NCBI RefSeq assembly: GCF_037042905.1
Contig: NC_087262.1
Span: 23,784,501 to 23,848,500, forward strand
Direction of reading: 5' to 3'
Length of the DNA stretch: 64,000 bases
Origin: Lytechinus pictus
Lineage: Eukaryota; Echinodermata; Echinoidea; Temnopleuroida; Toxopneustidae
Part shown: positions 1-10,977 of the stretch, piece by piece
Layout: the number at the start of each line of letters is the position of its first letter
How positions within the stretch are numbered: the stretch's first letter is position 1
Made by a program: the position numbers and the translations under genes
The notes under the pieces: model-generated
What the model saw: only the letters and a program-made list of their open reading frames with translations
Databases searched by the model: none
What the model was told of the DNA's origin: nothing

Positions 1-403
1 GAACATATCATTTTATTTGAGGTTAAGATTAATTGAAAGAATACTAATATAACCATTTTGAAAGATTGCAAGCCTTCATTTCAGAGTAAAGGCCAAATTA
101 GTTTAAAATTGTAGCCAATCGTACGACTGCTATGACGTCATTACGACTAGATATTAAATTCGCTTTTATTCTAAGAAGGATGATAGCATAGTCACAGATT
201 TGAACATAGGTATTTAGAACATTACACAGTAAGATATTCCAAGTCTCAATGTTACTTGTTAGCATCAAATTCTACTACATTTTATTCTGAAATGGGGTCG
301 TAGACCAACTGTAAGGTGTGCGGTCGCCTTTATATAGGGACTATTCCAGTTCAGTAGGCAATGGTGATTTTGATGTTTGCCTTTACCTAATTTTTTTAGA
401 TGA

Positions 404-540
404 ATTTGAATTGAATTGAAGTGAATTGAATTTTGTCATAAAGACTTTAAAACAAAAAAAGTTTCAATTAATTTAAAACAGTACAAATAAAATAACAAAT
501 AAAAGAATAAAAACATAAGATATTAACACATTGGAGATGG
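404..540 (-). mobile_element. LINE 3' end remnant
   Basis: Read on the minus strand it ends CTTTATGACAAAATTCAATT followed by short CAATT-type repeats. This is the AT-rich terminator plus simple-repeat tail seen at several other LINE ends in this window. No coding part is preserved. Confidence 0.35.
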
Positions 541-658
541 AGCCCAAAATATGCAGGCTGGTGTCTATGGAAAATGCATGCTATAGCAAAATCAGCCACA
601 AATTTCCACAATAAAACCACAAACAAAACAAAGAGCTAAAATTAAATAAACTCCTCAC

Positions 659-730
659 CTGGTCCTTTGCATACTTTGTGAATGCTGCTACACGCTCATC
701 AACATTATAGTCAAATAGTCTTGGGTCATC
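659..730 (-). CDS. MAN2B1: MAN2B1 exon 6
   Basis: 72 bp, 24 codons, phase 0; acceptor TATATTTCAG, donor CAG|GTGAGG. Encodes [20 protein letters not shown] then AKDQ, which aligns with the family segment just before the next zinc-site region. That region must be encoded left of the window; I see no further exon in 1-658. Confidence 0.85.
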
Positions 731-3700
731 CTGAAATATAAACAAGTAAATTCTTATTCCCAACTAGTTAAGGGTAGGATGGCTGAAGTGGTTTCATCTT
801 GTTATACATTTTGATAATGATGATGTCCTTGTTCTTATTTTTACAATATTTATACTAAATGAGATAACTTAAACAAAGTCTAAGAATGTATCTGTACTTA
901 TGTACGTGAACCCGACTAAAACATGAAGATTTATTTTATCAAACACATTCCCTCCTTTATATTATTATCATTCCCTCTTTTGTTCTCTCCATCTCTCTGT
1001 CTGTCTCCCACACGCTCCCTCTCTGTCCATAGCCCTGGAAAGCGGGGTTGCTTTCCTTTGGGATGCTGCATGTGTTATTTTCCATAGGCAGCACCCCTTG
1101 GAAATCTGGTAGGTATGCTAAATGGCAGCTAAATGGCAGATATGTAACCAAAATGATGTACATTGTGTTTTTTTTTTTGCTTTTCAAATTTTTCCTGGAA
1201 AAAAAATTCACTCACCTTCTTTTTACAGCCAAACTTTTTTTTCTCTCCTAAAATTTAAACCATTTGTTCCCAAGGCCCTGTCTCTGTCTCTTCATCTCTC
1301 TCTTTCATATTCTTGCTAATTGAATCACTTCATTTCCTCTTGTTTTCTCTCTCTATGTCTCTCTCAGTCTCAGTGTTCCTGTCTTTTCCTATTCATCTCT
1401 TTTTATATATTCTATTTTTTTTCTTCTAACTTTTCTCATTCCACCTCTCCACAGCTTTCACCTGCATCGGCGGGTCACTGCATCCTCTATCATAGCAGAA
1501 TCCCGGCGGCGGACCGTATCCATTATAGAGGGCACCAAAGAAAAGATCAGCTGGGCTACCAAGGTTGTCATTAGCATGCCAGACCTGTTCCATGGTTTTT
1601 GTATTCAGCCGGTGAAGCTTATCATTGTAACTTAGCCTTCCAAAGAAGAAACCATCGAACCCCATCTACCAAACACAAACAGAAAGGTCAAAGGTCACAA
1701 CACATAATCTACCTGTATGGGAGGATCACTGCAGCTCTGGTCGAAGCAAAATCCTGTGGGTGGACCATAGTGGGCATAGAGGGTGCCAAAAAAGAGATCG
1801 GAAGAACTTCCGATGCTTGGGTTGCCATGCCAGATCTCTTCCATTCTCTTTGTGTTCAGACGGTGGAGTTTGTCGTTGTAGCTGAGCCTCGCAAAAAAGA
1901 AGCCATCAAAACCCATCTGATGGATGTTAATGGTTTGGGATGAAATGGAGCAGAGAAATAATGGAAGGAAAAACATATAGCAAGGATGGTAGGTTTGTGC
2001 ATGATTGCTTACTACTAGTGATAGGAATAATTTGACTAATCGTGAAATAAACTTGTAGTTGCTGAAGACATCACTACAGAAGGTGGAAAGATTTTTTTAA
2101 TAGCATTTTCTTCATTCTAACAGAAAACAAATTCACTAATAAATAATTCCTACTCTACTTATTATACAATCACCATTGATTCAAATAAATACAAACCTCA
2201 AAAAGAAATGCCCTAATATATAATCAAATTAGCAATGAGTATGTTAAGCAAGCATGAAAAGTTATTACAGAATGGAAATTTATTTCTAGAAAGCATGCTA
2301 CACATGATAAAAGCAAGGTTTATTTTAAAACTAGCATGGCAATATTTAAAACTGTAATAATATCTAGCTACACTATACTTGATTAAAGCATAGAAAATCA
2401 CGAAACATGTCATACTTGCATTGAAAAGATGATTTTTTTTTTTCTCAATGAAAATGAATGAATAAAAAGGCAAAAGATGTTTTCTCTGAAAAAAAAATAT
2501 ATTATTACCAATCGTGCAGAGGAATAGACAAATATGCCTTCATACATAACATGTTAATCAAGAGGTCCTGGGCCAATGTTGACTGACAAGTTGTCCCCGA
2601 AGGGGGGTATTAAAGTAAGATTGTCCTCTAAGGAGCTCGCCTCGCCAAGGAATGTGCTCCAGGATATTTTTTAAATATGAGAACCATATCTTGGGCATGG
2701 TCTAGTTACACCATCGAATTCAATTCAGTCCATTTATTACGTAAAAATCACATCATTAAATATTGTAAACTGTGAGGAACAAAAACGCTACCAATCATTC
2801 CGGAGCAAAACCATACTACATCTTCAGACAATCAAAATATGAACAACTGTTGAAAAGAAAATACTATGTCAATACCCGTTTGGTAGTTTTAAAGTTCCTC
2901 TATGTGTCACAATTATTTACTGTTCATGTTTTGGTACTCACCTGAGCAAAGAGGGAGGCCTGTTCTTTTGAGTGTCCAAAGGGATCAATGTGCCAAGCCA
3001 CCCTTGGGATGCCACACTTTCCAAAGGTATTTAGAAGGAATCTCAGGCCTTCGGACATCTGATCAATGATGGCATTGTAATGGGTGCAAGCTTCGTCATT
3101 CATACTCCATCCTCCGTTGATGAACTCAAGCCGACCTGAAATAAAATGCGACAATCTGTTAAGTGACTCTGAAGTCAGATGAGAGCAAAATCAATCTAAA
3201 ATTCACACATGAGCCAAGTTTGAATTTGATAAATGAAACAGTTCTTTTAGTTATCATGAGAACTTGAAACTTGTAATTTCTTCTCTGAGCCTTGACCTTA
3301 TCGACCCATAATCTTATCACAACATTCTCACTACCAAGTTTAAAGCTGACCTGTCCATCATTTTCACAATGACCTCTGTGACCCTTGACCATTGTCCTTG
3401 GGACCCAAAAACCTTCTGAGATGATCTCAACTCCCAGAGGCCAGATGCATACTTGGAAAAAGTTTGAACTGGATGGGTCACAAAATTCTTTTGTTGTTGT
3501 GAGAATGACGACACAATGGAAGGACGGACGACCTGAAATCATAATTTGCCTCCCCAACCATCTTCAGTTGTGAGGAAGGCATTACAATATCCTAGAATAA
3601 TAAGGTAGGTTCAGAGATCAGTATACTTCTGAGATGTAAGTCTCACCATCATTGACAAACTGTCGGACTTGATACTGTGTTTTCTCGTCCTGCTGATGCC

Positions 3701-6700
3701 ACCATCTCTCAAAGAATGCCGTCTCAACATAGATGAATCGCCTCCCGGGATCCTTTGCAAGCTCTGAGATGACAGAATCCAGGATGTACTGCACTCCGGC
3801 ATGCTGGATGCTGTTATTGGCTGTCAGAAAGATATAGTGCGATTACTGTTATACAATCCAAATCATCATCATCTGTTTCATTATCACCATCATAATTATC
3901 ATCATCATCTTCATCATCACCACCACCACCATCATCATCTGCTTCGTCATCACCATTGTCGTCTGTTTCATCATCATCATCATCACCTTCACCATCATCA
4001 TCATTATCATCAACATCTTCATCATCTGTTTTATCATCACCACCACCAGCATCATCATCATCATCTGCTCCGTCATCACCATTATCATCTGTTTCAACAT
4101 CATCATCACCATCATCATCATTATCATCATCATCTTCATCATTTGTTTTATCATCACCACCACCTGCATCATCATCATCATCTGCTGCGTAATATCTGTT
4201 TCATCACCACCATCATCATCATCATCATCATAACCATCATCATCATCAACATTATTTATTGTCAGCATCCCCATTAACATCATCACTTTGATCAATATTA
4301 AAAGCGAAGAAGCATCCAATATTAAAGATGAGATGGAGTGAAGTCCATTTTGGTCAAAATGCAATTTACAGTTACGTGTATCTTCAATAAAGTTTAAATT
4401 ATATTCAATTAGAATTGCCATACAATCATTATCATAACAAAGTATGATTGTCTGACCCTCCGACCAACAGCCAAAAAGTTAACAAGTCTCAAATTTATGA
4501 TTTTACATATTCTGTTAGTAAAAAAATCTGGGAATATGGCTTTCATACCAAATGCAATATATTTGTGGTGGTGCGATAGCTCAGTCGGTAGAGCAGGGGT
4601 TTTGGATTCCGGTGACCCGGGTTTGATTCCCACTTCAATTTTTTTTTTCAATTTATTTATTTGACATCCTTTAAAAACATATGTACAAGTATACAACAAC
4701 AAAGGAGTAAAAGAATTAAAATCACAGTATAAGCGATAAAAAATTGTCAAAATATAAAAGAAATGAAAATAAAATGTAGCGGATGTAGGAAGTCAGAAAG
4801 GCCATTGACCTGTCAAAGCCGACTCCCTTGATTACTACATTATGGTACGATTAAAAACACAAATAGAATAGTTGGTGTGCGAATGCCCTTTGGTAAGGCA
4901 TTAATCCTCATTACCATGTCCCTCATTGAGGACCTTAAGCCGTTGGTCCTCTGGTTGCTTGCTTCCAAGCATTCATGCTTTCTAGCAATCAGGTAAAACA
5001 ATACCACCATTTACCTTAGTTGCAAAAAAATTATTCTTCTGGAAACAGTACAGGCCACTGTCTGGTGTATTGCCGTACTGACGTACATTCAAATAGGAGG
5101 CTCCCTTAAAGTTTCAAAAAATAAATTATCATGATTTTACTGTAAACAAAATTTGCATTTGAGACAAGAGTCTGTGGAGCCTCCATACATTTACAATACT
5201 GAACCTGGCAAAGATGTTTTCTTATAAAAAAAAGTGATTTGCAAGGAATTTTCTACAATTATAATGTAGAAAAATATACCTCCATATAGATATTCATCTA
5301 CAGTCTTGAGCCAGCCAACATCATCATGAGTATGTGGGACTAGATGAACATTCACTCTGTCTGGCTTGGTTGGATTGCAGGACTGAAAAACAAAATGCAC
5401 ATAGCAATTCATTAGCGTCTTAGACAAAATATAAAAAATATACCTCTTATAATCAAGACACAGTCAATATCTAAGCAGAATTCATAGATACAGTATAGCT
5501 TTGGTAGCTTATCTCATCAATTTCATGACTTTAGACCCTACTTTTTTTTCTTTTCTTTGTAACGTTAGATCTACAGTGAATCACATGAGATGGGAACAAA
5601 TCCCAATGTCAATCAATGATAAAAATGATTATCTCAGCCAACGTTCTCGCCAGGTTCACTCTGACGCTTGGCGGCCTCGGTGCGTGCGAAGCACGCACGG
5701 GGGGAGGGTTCGGGAGGGGAAAATATCAATATCGACGAGCTTAGATTGCTGCTAAATGCACCACATTTTATGTCTATTTAATGCTTCTCCGGCCACACAG
5801 CCGTAACGGTTGCGCGAATTGCGATTGAAGCAGAAAGGCAATTACTGATAACTTAAAAATTGAAGTCAATCTCATTTTATACTTACAGTTTATAGATTAT
5901 TTACATCGATAAATTAACTCCATACTGTCCAATGTTTTGATCGATATAGCTACATCCTTAGAAAGTGCGATTAATTTTGTGAATGCGTGTTGTTTCTTAT
6001 GTCAATGACCGACTGCATCTACGGACCGCATGCGTAGCCCTTTGAGCTTGCGCTGCATCACGCCCTTACTAAATCCAAAGATTGTTCCGACTTTATACCT
6101 CGGTCACATTTGTTCTACGGCGGCCGTACGGCGAGTCATAACAGCCGTTTTTACATTTTTTGTACCAGCTGAATATAGGTGGTTTGAATAAAAATGAATA
6201 AAACGGCTGTTTTCGACTCGCCGAAGAGCAAATGTGACCGAGGTATTATTTGGAAGCCTCGGAAGTTTTCTTCCGAGGCTTCCAAATAATGGGCATCGGT
6301 ATTCATGAGACGGGGTCCCCAACTTAAATAATTTGCATGGTTTTTTGTTTGGTTTATTCGATACTCACTGAAACTATAACTCTCATAAGACTTCTGTTGA
6401 TGATGTTTATACTAATAATTTCCAATCGAGATTCTTTTATCACTGTCAATTATTGCTGTGTTCATTTGTATTGTTCGTTACTCACCTATAAAATAATGAA
6501 TGTGCTGTGCTCATCACGAGCGTGATAAATATTTTTAGAAAGTCAAAAAGGGGCCTAAGCTTTCGATCCTAGCAGAATCTTCGTCGGAGGCAAAATGACA
6601 AACATATAAAGTGGAACAACCATAATATAGACCACAAACAAGCTACAGCAACACTAGAAACAAGGAGACAAAAGGGGCATTAGTGAGTAGAGAAGACCAA

Positions 6701-9700
6701 TCAGGTTTAGGTTTATAAATATTTTTAGTCATTCATAATACTCTAATATTACGAATTTGTTGTTCTTAACTGCGATTTAAAATGTTTTGAAAGTATAGGT
6801 TAATTGACAGGAAATAAGATTTCTATGTTTACATAATACATTATGTAGGCCTACAAATACAGCATGTGTGAAAGAGAGGAAGAGGGGTGGGGTTGTAGGA
6901 TGGTCGAAGGGAGAGAGCGATAGGGGAGGGGTCGTGGCGTGGACAATGACAAGGGGATGTTGAGATCGTGTGTGTGGGATTGGTGAAGAAGTCAATATTC
7001 GAAGCGAATACATTTTTATAGTCGTGTCTATACTTCTACCGATGATGACGGCCGAATAATCTTTCTTTACATGTATATTTTCCACCATGAGTGGGATGAT
7101 CGAGGTAAGTGATTCAATAAATTGCATCACAATATCACTAGGCCTATAGGTGAAGTTTGAAAATCATGAACAGTTTATTAAAAACAAATAAAAGAGAAAG
7201 ATCTTCTTAATTTTATAGCCCCCATCCAGCGTAAACACCATGAAGAGTTTTGAGGTCACGAAATCAGCTGATTCGCACTCAAACAACAGGTTAACAGGTC
7301 ACACACATGGGATACATTCCAAGGGCGGGAATTCAGGGAAACCCGTTTTCAAGCACAATGATTGGCTCAACCCAGAAAGTGAATACTAATTAGATCACGT
7401 GCCATCGGCTTTTGGGGCGTCTCGTTCACATTCCAACTCATTTCATAAATATCACCCACTCGCAGTATAATTAGGCTAACGACGTTGTCAAGATATAACT
7501 CATATATTAAAAGCACAATTCCGATATAAAACATAAAGACATAAGTGAACTTGAAAAATTCATCCAACGATATTCAAATTATACTAGCAACTCATTGTGG
7601 GCGTGAAAAAACGATATACATATCCGATATCCTCTAAAACGTTCACACATATCAACTTCAATAATTCGTACTTGAAACGAATATCTGTGAATGAATTGCC
7701 AATTCCACTTTGTTGAATGTGTACTTCTATCGAAATCTATTGAATCACGTACCCCTCCCGACCCAAGGTGGATTTTCCAATCGCCATAAAGATTATGCAG
7801 CCACAATCACAGTAGACACATCCATAAATGAATACCAATTTCATTCGCTACGAACAATCCCCTCCCCACAAAGTCACGAACATCCCATCATTTTCATCTA
7901 CATTGCCCAGGGCCACCCCCCATTGTTCTCTTTTTTTCCTTTACACAAATTAATTTCAAATGATATTTTATTTTAAATCGTAGTTAAGCAATTGTACAAC
8001 AAATTCATAAATCATTCACTGTGATGACTAAAAACATTTATCAGGCCCGTGACAGGTGCGCTCATTATTTAATTGGCAGGCAAAGAATAATAAAGAACAA
8101 TACAAATGAAAATACACTGTACGTATAACTCACATTCAAAAATGAGTCGTAATGATAAAAAATGTGAATGATATTAATGAAGATTACTAATTATGAAAAT
8201 TATAACAGATTCAATGAATATATGAAAAAAATCAAATTGAATTAGTTTTGGATCCCATCTAATTTTGGAAGACTATCGGATCCCCGGATCAAGGATTTTG
8301 ATGCCATGTGCGATTTGTATTATGAATGTGACCGTTGCGAGCGCAAGTGCAGTGGCACAGAACTTGGTAGACACGCCGTCGCGAAATTAATCAACAGTTT
8401 CAAAAGATCGATGTAGAGATCAAGACTTTGGAAATAATGGAGTAAAATCGGAATTTAAATGTGAATAAATAGAAGGCTTCGTTCCTTGAAGTTACCTTCC
8501 ATTCAGTACAGAATGCGAAGAGGGGATATGATACAGACGTACAAGATCATCAATGGCATTGATGATTTGAACAAGGAGATGTTCTTTACATCTGCATCAA
8601 CTCAGAAAACACGTGGACATCTATGCAAATTGTATGTGAAGAGAAGCAGACTGGATGTTAGAAAAAATACTTTCAGTGCCAGAGTTGTAAATGACTGGAA
8701 CTCCTTGCCGGCAGAGATAGTTACTGCATCAACGTTGAACAGATTCAAGTCACAGTTAGACAAGTTTTGGTCTGCAGTGCAATATACTCACCCTTGGGAA
8801 TAGTAACTCTGGCACAGCACACAGGCACACGTTATTTTAATAGTTAGATGGAGATAGCAACAGTGATAGACCTGGAAACACGACTGCATAAGTAATTGCA
8901 TTTTTCCAGTAGATCCGGTAATAAAGGTAATAAAGGTAATAAATCATTTTGATGTAAGTAAATGAGTTGGACATTATATCAATCCATTCCATTGGCTTTG
9001 TCATTATTAACGTGATCTTTGAATAGTTTTCTCAATTCGCTCTACGGCAGTGTCATCAGAAATGCATTCAATGAATTCATGTAGATGTAGCTATAAAGGC
9101 TGGGGCCTGGGACGAGATGAAACTTTATTTCGATCGAATTTTGATAGTAATTTTGACACACTTTATTTTTGACATAATAAGTGACAATATCAACTGAAAT
9201 TCGTAATAATCTAAATTACATTGCCCAAGCCAGTAACCCACGATACCCCTCTCCCCTCACTTGTTTTTGAGCGTATTTACTACCATTTTAAAGACGTAAA
9301 TAATGTGAGCAATGCGATACGCAAATGCGAGGTAAACATCTTCGCGCTTCCCACAAAAGAGCTAGATAGGGCCTCGAGTCGAGGTCGTATCGTATATAGC
9401 GCACTAGTAGTAGTGAGTGAGTCAAAGAAATCCCGGGAAGAAATCGTGGACGAAATAATCGACAAGTTTATTTTAGGATCTGAAAAGCAGATTATTTTTT
9501 AATATATTATTCAGTTTTTGTGTAGATCTAGGCCTGCTTTACAGTTGTCGGCCACGGTTGTCGGGGAAGTTCACAGTTGGCGGATTTGCCCTGAAAATTT
9601 TCAGGGTTGGCGGCGCCCGCCAACCATGACGCGTGGTAGCGAGAACGTTGATCTCAGCTCAGCAAAACCAAAAAGAAACATTAGTCACTAAATGGCATTT

Positions 9701-10940
9701 GAAATAACAAAGAAAGATTGAATTCCTGATCAGAAAAAGCCTCAATTAGCAAATTTGAGGTCTTATTTAAGAAACTCGCATATAATTAGAATCTGCATTA
9801 CAATTCATAACTTGATAAGCAAAGGCAAAGACTAGGTATGTTGCAAAAGCGCCCTCTAGGTGCATTCTGAATGAGGCATTGAGTGTGCTGGCTATAATTG
9901 CAGGGTGATTGCCGCCTGGCTAGTTTCGGCGGCATCTGTAATTTTTGGGAGTGTTGTTTGGCACTTCCATATGCCAATGTATGCGCATTTTTGTTTTCTA
10001 TTAGTGCACCTTGGTCCCAATTAAGATCACAACTTTTGGCTTAAAAAACAAAGGAATACCGTACATAAGAATTGAATAGGCAATTTATACGACCTTAAAC
10101 AGTAGAGGCGCACGGCCAATATGGGAGACTCTCTCCAATAGGGGAGACAATCTCCCACATTGGAGACTTGCTTTGCAAAAGGACAAAAGAAACAACACCA
10201 ACAAAAGCATGATTTTTCCACCCAAAATTTTGTCTCACTGAGGTCAGAAGCCCATTTGTTTTGTGTGTGATTGACAACAAAAATCCTTTTCAAAACAAAA
10301 GTAGACGGTGAATATTTAAAGTAGACGGTGAAAAGGGGTAATTTTTCATGAGGAATCTGCTTATCACATTTTTATTTGCCGCCAAGGTAATCCTTTTGTA
10401 GCAAATGTAAACAAAGGAAATTGGACTCCAAAACTGGAGACTGTCTCTGAAATTGGATACCCAAATTCTTTACAAAAGTCTCTGATATTGGAGATAATCT
10501 CCCACATTGGAGACAGTCTCCAATATTGGCCGTGCGCCTCTACTGTTAAAAAGTTAAAACTACAATAACTTTCTTAATCTTATTTCTGGGGCTAGTGAGA
10601 TAAATGAGGTGTTAAATTAAAGGTCCTGATGAGCTCTAAATGATGCAATGAAGAAAACACCTTACTTCTGAGATTTTTTTTTTTTTGCAACATACCTACA
10701 AAGACAAGATAGATACGCTCCATTTAACAAACATGTTTACGAGCACGTGGGACTATGATTATAAACTAGGCCTCTATAAAGCAGGACGAAAATAAAACAT
10801 TAGAAATTATTCCAAATAAAACACTATTTCAGGGTAAATTTTGTTTTTTCGAATAGATTTACCTGATATCCACACTTAGCTGATGACAATCCAGCCAATA
10901 CCGACAAAATAGCTACTAAAAACATGTTTTTATCAGCCAT
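659..10940 (-). CDS. MAN2B1: Lysosomal alpha-mannosidase, N-terminal half (gene continues beyond position 1)
   Basis: Spliced gene on the minus strand; the coding pieces read 10940-10863, 5382-5280, 3820-3647, 3135-2942, then either 1916-1713 or 1665-1462, then 730-659. Using one of the twin exons gives 275 codons in one open frame. The family (glycosyl hydrolase 38) removes alpha-linked mannose from N-glycan fragments in the lysosome, using zinc. Seen here: a hydrophobic signal peptide (residues about 6-21), HTHDDVGW at residues 43-50 (H45 and D47 would be zinc ligands by family knowledge), and WHIDPFGHS with the expected nucleophile D169. All introns have GT-AG ends and junction phases agree. 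The C-terminal two-thirds lies off the left edge. The match is to the lysosomal type rather than Golgi mannosidase II, judged by the [10 protein letters not shown] and [10 protein letters not shown] stretches. Confidence 0.93.
1462..1665 (-). CDS. MAN2B1: MAN2B1 exon 5b (second of twin exons)
   Basis: 204 bp, phase 0 at both ends; acceptor TGTTTGGTAG, donor CAG|GTGAAA. Encodes [16 protein letters not shown] through [12 protein letters not shown]. Its GRL and NGYGPP residues are closer to what I recall of the vertebrate protein (GRL, NGYNPP) than those of 5a. No stop or frameshift, so it does not look decayed. Confidence 0.88.
1685..1697 (+). promoter_or_regulatory. Perfect DR1 half-site pair inside the 47-bp twin-exon spacer
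   Basis: AGGTCA-A-AGGTCA is the consensus direct repeat 1 bound by HNF4 and RXR heterodimers. It lies in the spacer between exons 5a and 5b. It may be chance, or simply part of the pyrimidine tract and branch region when read on the minus strand. Confidence 0.25.
1713..1916 (-). CDS. MAN2B1: MAN2B1 exon 5a (first of twin exons)
   Basis: 204 bp, 68 codons, phase 0 at both ends; acceptor CATCCATCAG, donor CAG|GTAGAT. Encodes [16 protein letters not shown] through [12 protein letters not shown]. By hand count it is identical to exon 5b at 50 of 68 residues. It has ARL where 5b, and the human protein as I remember it, have GRL. Only 47 bp separate it from 5b, too short for a normal spliceable intron, so the pair is probably used one at a time. 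Confidence 0.88.
1917..2941. other. MAN2B1 intron 4, nothing further recognised
   Basis: AT-rich intron between exons 4 and 5a. A possible decayed LINE tail (minus strand) lies near 2717-2760 (ATTCAATTCAGTCCATTTAT). No exon-like segment was seen. Confidence 0.5.
2942..3135 (-). CDS. MAN2B1: MAN2B1 exon 4 (catalytic nucleophile)
   Basis: Acceptor TTTATTTCAG, donor CTCAG|GTGAGT. Encodes [16 protein letters not shown], then [20 protein letters not shown]. The Asp of HIDPFGHS (residue 169) is the family's catalytic nucleophile and a zinc ligand. Ends in phase 0, so either copy of the next exon can follow in frame. Confidence 0.96.
3647..3820 (-). CDS. MAN2B1: MAN2B1 exon 3
   Basis: Acceptor TTTCTGACAG, donor GATG|GTGAGA, phase 1 on both sides. 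Encodes [16 protein letters not shown], then [20 protein letters not shown], ending QFVND. The FIYVE..FF.RWW run is typical of alpha-mannosidases. Confidence 0.94.
3858..4260. repeat. Imperfect (ATC)n microsatellite, about 400 bp
   Basis: Runs of ATC/CAC/TTC triplets in MAN2B1 intron 2, beginning only about 40 bp from exon 3. Long apparent reading frames here (poly-His, poly-Ser, poly-Met) are artefacts of the repeat. Internal blocks of about 110 bp recur (CATCTGTTTTATCATCACC and similar), so it grew partly by block duplication. Confidence 0.9.
4570..4640 (+). mobile_element. tRNA-like head of a SINE (not a functional tRNA)
   Basis: TAGCTCAGTCGGTAGAGC is a good A-box and D-arm, and GGTTTGATTCC a fair B-box. 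The acceptor stem does not close, and a T-rich LINE-like sequence follows at once. I read it as a tRNA-derived SINE head or pseudogene. Confidence 0.5.
4641..4990 (-). mobile_element. LINE 3' end remnant
   Basis: On the minus strand the sequence ends ATGTCAAATAAATAAATTG followed by a run of A, a typical non-LTR 3' end. The upstream part is decayed with no readable reverse-transcriptase segment. Confidence 0.35.
5280..5382 (-). CDS. MAN2B1: MAN2B1 exon 2 (zinc-site motif)
   Basis: Acceptor TTTTTCAG precedes SCNPTKPD; the donor is GGAG|GTATAT (phase 1). Encodes [19 protein letters not shown], the first catalytic motif of glycosyl hydrolase 38. H45 and D47 correspond to the known zinc ligands of the family. 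Confidence 0.95.
6096..6245. mobile_element. 150-bp MITE, PIF/Harbinger-like, TTA target duplication
   Basis: Termini TACCTCGGTCACATTTG match inverted at the other end, with arms of about 45-50 bp. TTA flanks it on both sides (6093-6095 and 6246-6248), as expected for Harbinger-type elements. No coding capacity. Confidence 0.7.
6245..6290. repeat. Perfect 20-bp-arm hairpin abutting the MITE
   Basis: ATTATTTGGAAGCCTCGGAA (6245-6264), a 6-nt spacer, then its exact reverse complement (6271-6290). It begins at the last base of the neighbouring MITE. Confidence 0.9.
8465..8952 (+). mobile_element. LINE 3' end: C-terminal reverse-transcriptase ORF fragment with tail
   Basis: 8465-8803 reads open and ends in a stop. 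It contains [54 protein letters not shown] and FKSQLDKFW. This is the conserved C-terminal region of CR1/L2-type LINE reverse transcriptases. It is followed by a short 3' UTR and a GGTAATAAA-type tail of tandem octamers near 8930-8950, the typical end of such elements. 5'-truncated insertion in MAN2B1 intron 1. Confidence 0.85.
9588..9623. repeat. Two adjacent perfect palindromes
   Basis: CCCTGAAAATTTTCAGGG (9588-9605) is immediately followed by GTTGGCGG-CGC-CCGCCAAC (9605-9623, 3-nt loop). They lie just inside the right end of the possible 4-kb element. Confidence 0.8.
10100..10545. mobile_element. 446-bp non-autonomous DNA transposon with CAG...CTG termini
   Basis: CAGTAGAGGCGCACGGCCAA at the left is matched inverted at the right end; TTAAA flanks both sides. 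The interior repeats a GGAGAC/GTCTCC motif many times (subterminal repeats). It resembles hAT-type termini, but the apparent 5-bp duplication is shorter than the usual 8. Confidence 0.65.
10863..10940 (-). CDS. MAN2B1: MAN2B1 exon 1 (start codon, signal peptide)
   Basis: Encodes 26 residues from ATG to CGYQ, followed by the donor CAG|GTAAAT (phase 0). The start gives a typical signal peptide (hydrophobic [15 protein letters not shown]). The CGYQ end matches the mature N-terminus region of the family. A second Met at residue 6 is an alternative start that would keep the signal peptide. Confidence 0.88.
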
Positions 10941-10977
10941 ACTTCTCGCCTGTTGCAGTTTCTCGCGATCTCAGAAA

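Larger units (their letters stand above)
5630..9660. mobile_element. Possible 4-kb element with imperfect terminal inverted repeats
   Basis: CAACGTTCTCGC near 5640 recurs inverted near 9645 (GCGAGAACGTTG), and both ends run into a TTGGCGG segment, giving arms of about 45 bp with many mismatches. The interior carries other insertions (a MITE, a LINE end) and no transposase I can recognise. Boundaries are approximate. Confidence 0.3.

Noticed and set aside
3801..4421. Long open frames with poly-His, poly-Ser or poly-Met
   Set aside because: They are translations of the ATC microsatellite in three frames. The same applies at 33586-34311 and 55087-55604.
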